Below are positions 59,875 through 64,000 of a stretch of 64,000 nucleotides of DNA, piece by piece (within the stretch, counting starts at the first letter, position 1; each line of letters starts with the position of its first letter). The notes under the pieces were generated by a model, which was not told where the DNA came from, made no database searches, and saw only the letters and a program-made list of their open reading frames with translations. Position numbers and translations under genes: made by a program. Origin of the DNA: Leptolyngbya sp. NIES-2104 (GTDB taxonomy: Bacteria; Cyanobacteriota; Cyanobacteriia; Leptolyngbyales; Leptolyngbyaceae); contig NZ_BBWW01000001.1 of assembly GCF_001485215.1 (NCBI RefSeq), forward strand, positions 4,588,001-4,652,000, written 5' to 3'.

Positions 59875-60053
59875 TGGAAAGCGATCGCGACTGGCAACAA
59901 GATCAACTGTTGAGCAGTGGCGAGATTGCTAAACTAAAGCAATCAGAAATCGATGTTCATGAACTCAAAGGCGGACGAGGCGCTAGTAAGCTCGACCTTT
60001 ACAAAGATAAAGATGGCAATATCTATATCTTTGTAAAGGTGGAAGCGGTGTAG
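59874..60053 (+). CDS. Orphan polymorphic-toxin-type domain (type 33-like), 59 aa
   Basis: A 59-residue frame starts with the A shared by the leuC TGA (TGATG). It reads GEIAKLKQSEIDVHELKGGR then GASKLDLYKDKDGNIYIFVK. This phrase closely resembles the C-terminal toxin module I recall as polymorphic toxin type 33, normally found at the end of large secreted proteins. Here it stands alone with no leader, so delivery outside the cell is not obvious. The following gene is a plausible immunity partner. Confidence 0.6.
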   Translation: MESDRDWQQDQLLSSGEIAKLKQSEIDVHELKGGRGASKLDLYKDKDGNIYIFVKVEAV

Positions 60054-60113
60054 GAGAGCCAACAGGTCTAAACATCAATGATTTCTGATTGCTTTATGGT
60101 TGGAGCAAATGAG

Positions 60114-60518
60114 ATGAATGCTGAAGTGTATGCAGAATTCAGTTTAACGGGAATCAACTTGAATCCTGAAGAGGTGACATCGAAAATCGGAATTCAACCG
60201 ACCAAAACATGGTTAAAAGATGAGCTAATCTCACCGAAAGCAAAGATCCGTTATCAGCAGAATGGGTGGAAATTACGATCGCATTTAGACACTTCCGACG
60301 ATTTAGAGGAGCATTTCCGAGTTGTTCTAGATCAACTTAAACAAGGCTGGCAACCTTTAGTAGAAATGTGTTCGGTCTATGATGCCGAATTTTGCGGTGT
60401 AGTTTATACATCTGGCGATCGTCCTACGATCCACTTTGATAAAGAGATTCTCAAAGCTGTTCTACAACTGAATGCAGAAATTGATGTTGATCTCTATGTT
60501 CTGCCACTTGAGTCATGA
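60114..60518 (+). CDS. DUF4279-like protein, candidate immunity protein
   Basis: A 134-residue protein starting MNAEVYAEFSLTGINLNPEE, with VTSKIGIQPTKTWLKDELIS, GWKLRSHLDTSDDLEEHFRV and SGDRPTIHFDKEILKAVLQL. The 'F.L.G..L.PEE...IGI.PT..W' pattern matches my recollection of DUF4279, frequent in polymorphic toxin loci as an immunity-like protein. It begins 60 bases after the toxin-like gene. Its stop overlaps the next start as ATGA. It may neutralise the upstream toxin domain. Confidence 0.6.
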   Translation: MNAEVYAEFSLTGINLNPEEVTSKIGIQPTKTWLKDELISPKAKIRYQQNGWKLRSHLDTSDDLEEHFRVVLDQLKQGWQPLVEMCSVYDAEFCGVVYTSGDRPTIHFDKEILKAVLQLNAEIDVDLYVLPLES

Positions 60519-61300
60519 GCTACAAACAGCAAATCACTGATTTTTACAACGCTAGAACGAATTACGATAATGATGTAACTCGGAATCGAGCGATCGCACT
60601 TTTCGACTATGCCAGCCCACAGATCGGACAATCCGTTTTAGATGTTGCAACGGGGACGGGAAATATTGCGATCGGAGCCGCGAAAAGAGTCGGCGCAAAT
60701 GGTTCTGTGATTGGAATCGATATCGCTACAGAATTACTCAAGATTGCTCGACAAAAAGCACAGAATTTATCCAATGTTCAGTGGATTGAAGTCGCTGTCG
60801 AAGAATATCAGCCTTCAATTCAGTTCGACGCGATTTATTGTTCTTTTGCGATCGTCCTTTTCTCCAACATTCCCGCAATTCTAAGCAACTGGTGTCGCTC
60901 TCTCAACCCCAGTGGATTCATTGCTTTTACTTGCTCGTCTGAAGATTCTTATTTTGCATTGTCGATCGTCGAAGCCTGTGCAAAACATGGTGTTATCCTT
61001 CCGAATTTGCATGAACTATTAGGAACACCGGAGCGAATTCAGCAGGTATTAACTCAAGCAAATTTCACTCAAATTGAAATTTATCCGCGTCAACTCGGAA
61101 CTTATATGACATTGGAAAAAGCTCAGAGCCGTTGGAATGGAAGATTTTGGCTGCATCAAGAGAATCCATTGTTAGAGCTAGAACCGGAGAAGATTCAGCA
61201 GATCAAAGCGAGTTACGATGCAGCGATCGCGCAATTGGAAAGCGATCGAGGAGTCTGGCACGAAGAACTCATTTATTATGTTGTCGCTCGAAAGATTTAG
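60515..61300 (+). CDS. Class I SAM-dependent methyltransferase
   Basis: The 261-residue protein has motif I VLDVATGTGNIAIGAAKRVG, a following IGIDIATELLKIARQKAQ (ribose-binding Asp), motif II AIYCSFAIVLFSNIPA and a C-terminal helical region ending YYVVARKI. This pattern is a UbiE-like methyltransferase fold of the Methyltransf_11/25 kind. The acceptor is unknown. ATGA coupling to the DUF4279-like gene suggests they share a transcript. It is convergent with the RelE-type toxin gene. Confidence 0.85.
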   Translation: MSYKQQITDFYNARTNYDNDVTRNRAIALFDYASPQIGQSVLDVATGTGNIAIGAAKRVGANGSVIGIDIATELLKIARQKAQNLSNVQWIEVAVEEYQPSIQFDAIYCSFAIVLFSNIPAILSNWCRSLNPSGFIAFTCSSEDSYFALSIVEACAKHGVILPNLHELLGTPERIQQVLTQANFTQIEIYPRQLGTYMTLEKAQSRWNGRFWLHQENPLLELEPEKIQQIKASYDAAIAQLESDRGVWHEELIYYVVARKI

Positions 61301-61581
61301 TACACTTCATCGTGAGAACCAATATCGATGAGTACGATCGCTTCTTCTGTTTCTTCGTCCAATTGCTCAAATTTGAACACAATGCGACAGTCATATTCGA
61401 CTGAGCAAGCCCACAAACCTTTTAGTTCACCCTGAAGTTTGTGAGTTTTGAGTGAGGGTGTGAAGGGATCGGTTTCTAAGAGCGATAGGACCTCAGTGAC
61501 TTTCGATCGAAGATCAGGACGATTTTTTCCACGTTTTTTCAGAGCGCGACGAAAGCTTTCATCAAACAGTAAAGTTCTCAT
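61297..61581 (-). CDS. RelE/YafQ-type mRNA interferase toxin
   Basis: The 94-residue protein starts MRTLLFDESFRRALKKRGKN and contains PFTPSLKTHKLQGELKGLWA and CRIVFKFEQL, then IDIGSHDEVY. The compact RelE/ParE fold with basic KTHKLQGEL and late GSHDEVY motifs is typical of YafQ-like ribosome-dependent endonucleases. The ATG overlaps the antitoxin stop (ATGA). The 3' end overlaps the convergent methyltransferase by four bases. Confidence 0.88.
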   Translation of the reverse strand: MRTLLFDESFRRALKKRGKNRPDLRSKVTEVLSLLETDPFTPSLKTHKLQGELKGLWACSVEYDCRIVFKFEQLDEETEEAIVLIDIGSHDEVY

Positions 61582-61802
61582 TCCTCATCCCCGAAGATGT
61601 CTGCCATGATTTCGGCAGCCGTCCCGCGTTTGGCAGTTCCATTTCTGACAGCTTCCAGGGTCTTTTCTGCATTTTGAGCAATCTCCTGACGGCGTTTGAG
61701 GATTCGACGCTTTTGAATCAAATCGATCAACACATCTTGTTCCTCTTCTGAAAGGTCTTCAACCAATTCGACCACGGTTTGAAAGGAAATCGCTTGACTC
61801 AT
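61578..61802 (-). CDS. Antitoxin of the RelE-type module
   Basis: The 74-residue protein starts MSQAISFQTVVELVEDLSEE, has a helix-rich middle (QKRRILKRRQEIAQNAEKTL) and ends GTAAEIMADIFGDEE. The late, partly disordered tail is the usual toxin-wrapping region. It precedes the toxin with an ATGA overlap, so both proteins are co-produced. It probably also represses its own promoter. Sequence identity to known antitoxin families is modest; the assignment rests on linkage. Confidence 0.82.
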   Translation of the reverse strand: MSQAISFQTVVELVEDLSEEEQDVLIDLIQKRRILKRRQEIAQNAEKTLEAVRNGTAKRGTAAEIMADIFGDEE

Positions 61803-61913
61803 TGGAATAGTTTGTTGAATGTCGTTGACTCGATTATACGAAGTCGCTTCATTGATGTTTCGCGCCGAATTCCTTTCCAGGGTAAAACAGCAACGAACGA
61901 TATAAGGATCTTC

Positions 61914-64000
61914 TTAAGCCGATCGCTCAATCCATTCATCAATCTCCGAAAAATCATTACAGCCTGTCACTTCCATCAGCGTTTGCAGCATGGAGAGGTC
62001 TTGTTTTTCCCATTCCGCCAAGATTGAATTGCGATCGTCTTCCGGTGGAAAGTATTTGTAAATCCGCAATCCGCCGCGTCGTCCATCAGGAGCCACCGCA
62101 CGACCTGTACAGGTGAGTTTGACTCCGATTTTGCCAAGTAGGGTTTGAACAATAGCGATCGGGGCGAGCTTCTCGGTCACAGTGAAGTTAAACAACGCTT
62201 TCATATCGTCACGGCATTCTAAGGCAGTCGTGGCAACGAATTGAACGAGATCATCAGTCGCGAGAATTCTTTCGCCAGGTTTGAGGAATTCGGGGATTTT
62301 TAGCGATCGTAATGCCTCAACTTGAGCCGTTAAGAGCTTCACGTCCTGAATCGAGATCTTTCCATCTCCTCGTTCTAGATGATCTTCAAGTTCCTGCATG
62401 TCGTGTAGGCGAACGTATTCAGGATTGCGTGTTAGATAGTAATACAAGCGCAGTTGGGTATGCCAGCCATCATCATCTTTAAGTTTTATCTCTGGTGTAA
62501 TCGTTTCTACGTTGTATTTCTGTTTTAGTTCGTGTTTACGTTTGCTGTAACGTTTCTGGATCGTTTGGTTTGCTTGTTCTTTGAGTTCGTAGTATTCTTC
62601 AGGTGTAATTTCGGGAGAATCGGAAACCGCGATCGCTTCAGCCGTTTGGTTCCGAGTCCGAATCGCGGAAATCACTTGAGCAATGCGATCGCAGACTTTC
62701 AGATCGTGCCGCGCTTCTAAGAACTCAAATCCTGAAACCGTTAGAACGCCAGATTTTAGATTGTCGATCGTTTGTTCGGTGATCGGCAACTGTCCAAACA
62801 TTTTGGTTAAATCATCGGTCACTAAGGTGACAGAATGCCCTTCGAGTAACAATCCATTCCGAAATTCACGACGATATCGCCAGAGAGACGCATTCACTCG
62901 TGCCGCCATTTTTGCCCAGGTGCGAAGTGCGATCGGATTACTCTGCTCATCCAAATCGAAATCGATATCTTTTAGTAGTGCAATGTTGTACTGAACTGAT
63001 TTCTTCACCGATTGCGCCACATCTCGATAGTTACAGCTTCCGTTGCCGATTTTTCCAGGTCCAAAGTGTGCTGCCCAGACATAGCGGGGAATCGGTTCGC
63101 GGACTCGTGCTAGAGCTTGCCGGGATTCAGAATCGGGAGTCACACCTTGAAAGATTCCGAACACGCCTTTGAAATGATTGCGAATGTCGATCGATACTCC
63201 AGTTCCGATCGTCGGTGTCGCTAAAACAATATCGTAATCACCAACGACATCATTGATTTTTTCAGCGATATGATAGGCAGCGTGATCAGGATCAGAAACA
63301 GTTTCGCTATCAATTCTGAGAATGCGTTTATCAGAAAATTGTAGCTTGAGATAAGTTTCTAGATTCTTGGAACTCCAACGCCCGCGCACTTTTTGAGAAT
63401 CGAGACAAACAAAGATCGCCCCAGTTTGCAAGACCGATTCCATTCGATCGATTAACGGTGCAGGGTTCTTCGTGTCGTACAGCGAAACATCCCAAGCAAT
63501 CTCAGGTTTCCACTCATTCACGACAACCCAAGGAGTGACCGGAGTTTCTGCCAATCCGCGCAGATAATCAATACTGACATCAGACAAATCCGCGTCTTGT
63601 GCAATCACTAAGCCGCCCGTTTCGAGAACAGTTTCAATCAATTCGCGCAGTGTTTCCAAAATTCTGACGCGCTGATAATAGCAAGTTGCACTATTCAAAG
63701 CGTGCCATAACACTTGTTCGACTTCATCGAGAATGACGATCGCGCCTTCCCATTCTGCCGGATTAAACCGCGCCTTGGAATTCGGATGCAGCGAATCAAT
63801 ACACAGTCCATAGCTATCTGGATTCTCGGAATTGAGCGCGTCAGTGATCCAATCAATTCCGATACTTTGGCAGATTGCTTTACCGAGTTGGATTCGATGC
63901 GTGATCACGAGAATTTTACGATCGCACTCTTTAATCAATCCTTGGAGCGCCGTCGTTTTTCCAGTTCCTTTTGCACTTTTAATACAAGCTAAACCGGATT
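61914..64000 (-). CDS. CyRepA1-like plasmid replication helicase, N-terminus outside window
   Basis: The frame is open to the window edge. The N-terminal segment visible is SGLACIKSAKGTGKTTALQG (Walker A), then Walker B AIVILDEVEQVLWHALNSAT, LATPTIGTGVSIDIRNHFKG and QALARVREPI (motif VI-like Arg finger). This is the superfamily-2-like helicase arrangement of the CyRepA1 replication proteins described for small cyanobacterial plasmids. More than 690 residues are visible. The presumed N-terminal primase/DUF3854-like domain would be upstream. Its occurrence beside chromosomal genes suggests a plasmid-derived or integrated element. Confidence 0.75.
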   Translation of the reverse strand, partial: SGLACIKSAKGTGKTTALQGLIKECDRKILVITHRIQLGKAICQSIGIDWITDALNSENPDSYGLCIDSLHPNSKARFNPAEWEGAIVILDEVEQVLWHALNSATCYYQRVRILETLRELIETVLETGGLVIAQDADLSDVSIDYLRGLAETPVTPWVVVNEWKPEIAWDVSLYDTKNPAPLIDRMESVLQTGAIFVCLDSQKVRGRWSSKNLETYLKLQFSDKRILRIDSETVSDPDHAAYHIAEKINDVVGDYDIVLATPTIGTGVSIDIRNHFKGVFGIFQGVTPDSESRQALARVREPIPRYVWAAHFGPGKIGNGSCNYRDVAQSVKKSVQYNIALLKDIDFDLDEQSNPIALRTWAKMAARVNASLWRYRREFRNGLLLEGHSVTLVTDDLTKMFGQLPITEQTIDNLKSGVLTVSGFEFLEARHDLKVCDRIAQVISAIRTRNQTAEAIAVSDSPEITPEEYYELKEQANQTIQKRYSKRKHELKQKYNVETITPEIKLKDDDGWHTQLRLYYYLTRNPEYVRLHDMQELEDHLERGDGKISIQDVKLLTAQVEALRSLKIPEFLKPGERILATDDLVQFVATTALECRDDMKALFNFTVTEKLAPIAIVQTLLGKIGVKLTCTGRAVAPDGRRGGLRIYKYFPPEDDRNSILAEWEKQDLSMLQTLMEVTGCNDFSEIDEWIERSA

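Noticed and set aside
1-64000. CRISPR array or cas genes
   Set aside because: No regularly spaced direct repeats with unique spacers and no Cas-like proteins were seen; the palindromes found are dispersed singles.
1-64000. Intact insertion sequence or prophage
   Set aside because: No transposase, integrase, capsid or terminase-like protein among the readable frames.

Overview
The window is chromosomal DNA from a cyanobacterium. The evidence is the very frequent GCGATCGC/CGATCG (HIP1-like) octamers and genes typical of oxygenic phototrophs: psb28, cp12, a high-light-inducible chlorophyll-binding protein, a plant-type [2Fe-2S] ferredoxin, the menF/menD/menB phylloquinone genes and an NdbB-like demethylphylloquinone reductase. 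The mix of housekeeping genes with many small toxin-antitoxin modules, Uma2 proteins and dispersed palindromes suggests a filamentous Leptolyngbya-like organism. That placement is inference only.

Layout. 1-8.7 kb: the 3' end of a methyltransferase gene, a decayed histidine kinase, an intradiol dioxygenase, rpsD, a heptad-repeat protein, a psb28-moaB pair, a Ser/Thr kinase, a PAS histidine kinase, a peptidoglycan-binding protein and an MFS transporter. 8.8-20.5 kb: a phosphohexomutase, a BON protein, ilvH, a lipase-like hydrolase, a TPR protein, glucokinase, pdxH, Uma2, a DUF3352-like protein, a MITE-like palindrome, ferredoxin and proline iminopeptidase. 20.5-25.1 kb: a minus-strand menF-uma2-menD-menB operon in which every junction is a 4-base ATGA overlap. 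25.2-28 kb: a CYP110-like P450, a NarL-type regulator and a cupin gene broken by an in-frame TAA. 28-30.5 kb: a compact four-gene operon for unknown envelope proteins behind a recognisable promoter, followed by cp12. 31-35.5 kb: a hypothetical protein, tRNA-Ser(UGA), miaB, an exported protein with a PEP-CTERM-like tail, and a prokaryotic pentameric ligand-gated channel homologue.

35.5-41.4 kb is the most unusual region. A caspase-like/TPR gene and bioB flank two copies of a roughly 1.04-kb tandem duplication. Each copy carries one DUF2281-PIN toxin-antitoxin pair, and the junction has created a caspase::BioB chimeric reading frame. The flanks of the two copies are nearly identical, but the two toxin-antitoxin cores have diverged strongly. 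bioY and lspA follow. 41.5-46 kb holds yvcK, a third PIN module wedged against tsaE, ndbB and a HAD phosphatase. 46-54.8 kb holds fabI, a ChaB-like protein, a zinc-ribbon protein, rpsA, a HAD phosphatase, a response regulator, an M23 peptidase, an Hlip, and the overlapping queD-queE pair. 54.8-64 kb holds an APC permease, two divergent glycosyltransferases and leuC. It then holds a 59-codon orphan polymorphic-toxin-like domain with a DUF4279-like putative immunity gene, a methyltransferase, a RelE-type module and the truncated gene for a CyRepA1-like plasmid replication helicase.

The functional themes are quinone and photosystem maintenance (men genes, NdbB, Psb28, CP12, Hlip, ferredoxin), biotin (bioB/bioY) and tRNA modification (miaB, tsaE, queD/queE). 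Five toxin-type modules are threaded between these housekeeping genes. I found no CRISPR array, rRNA or intact transposase.
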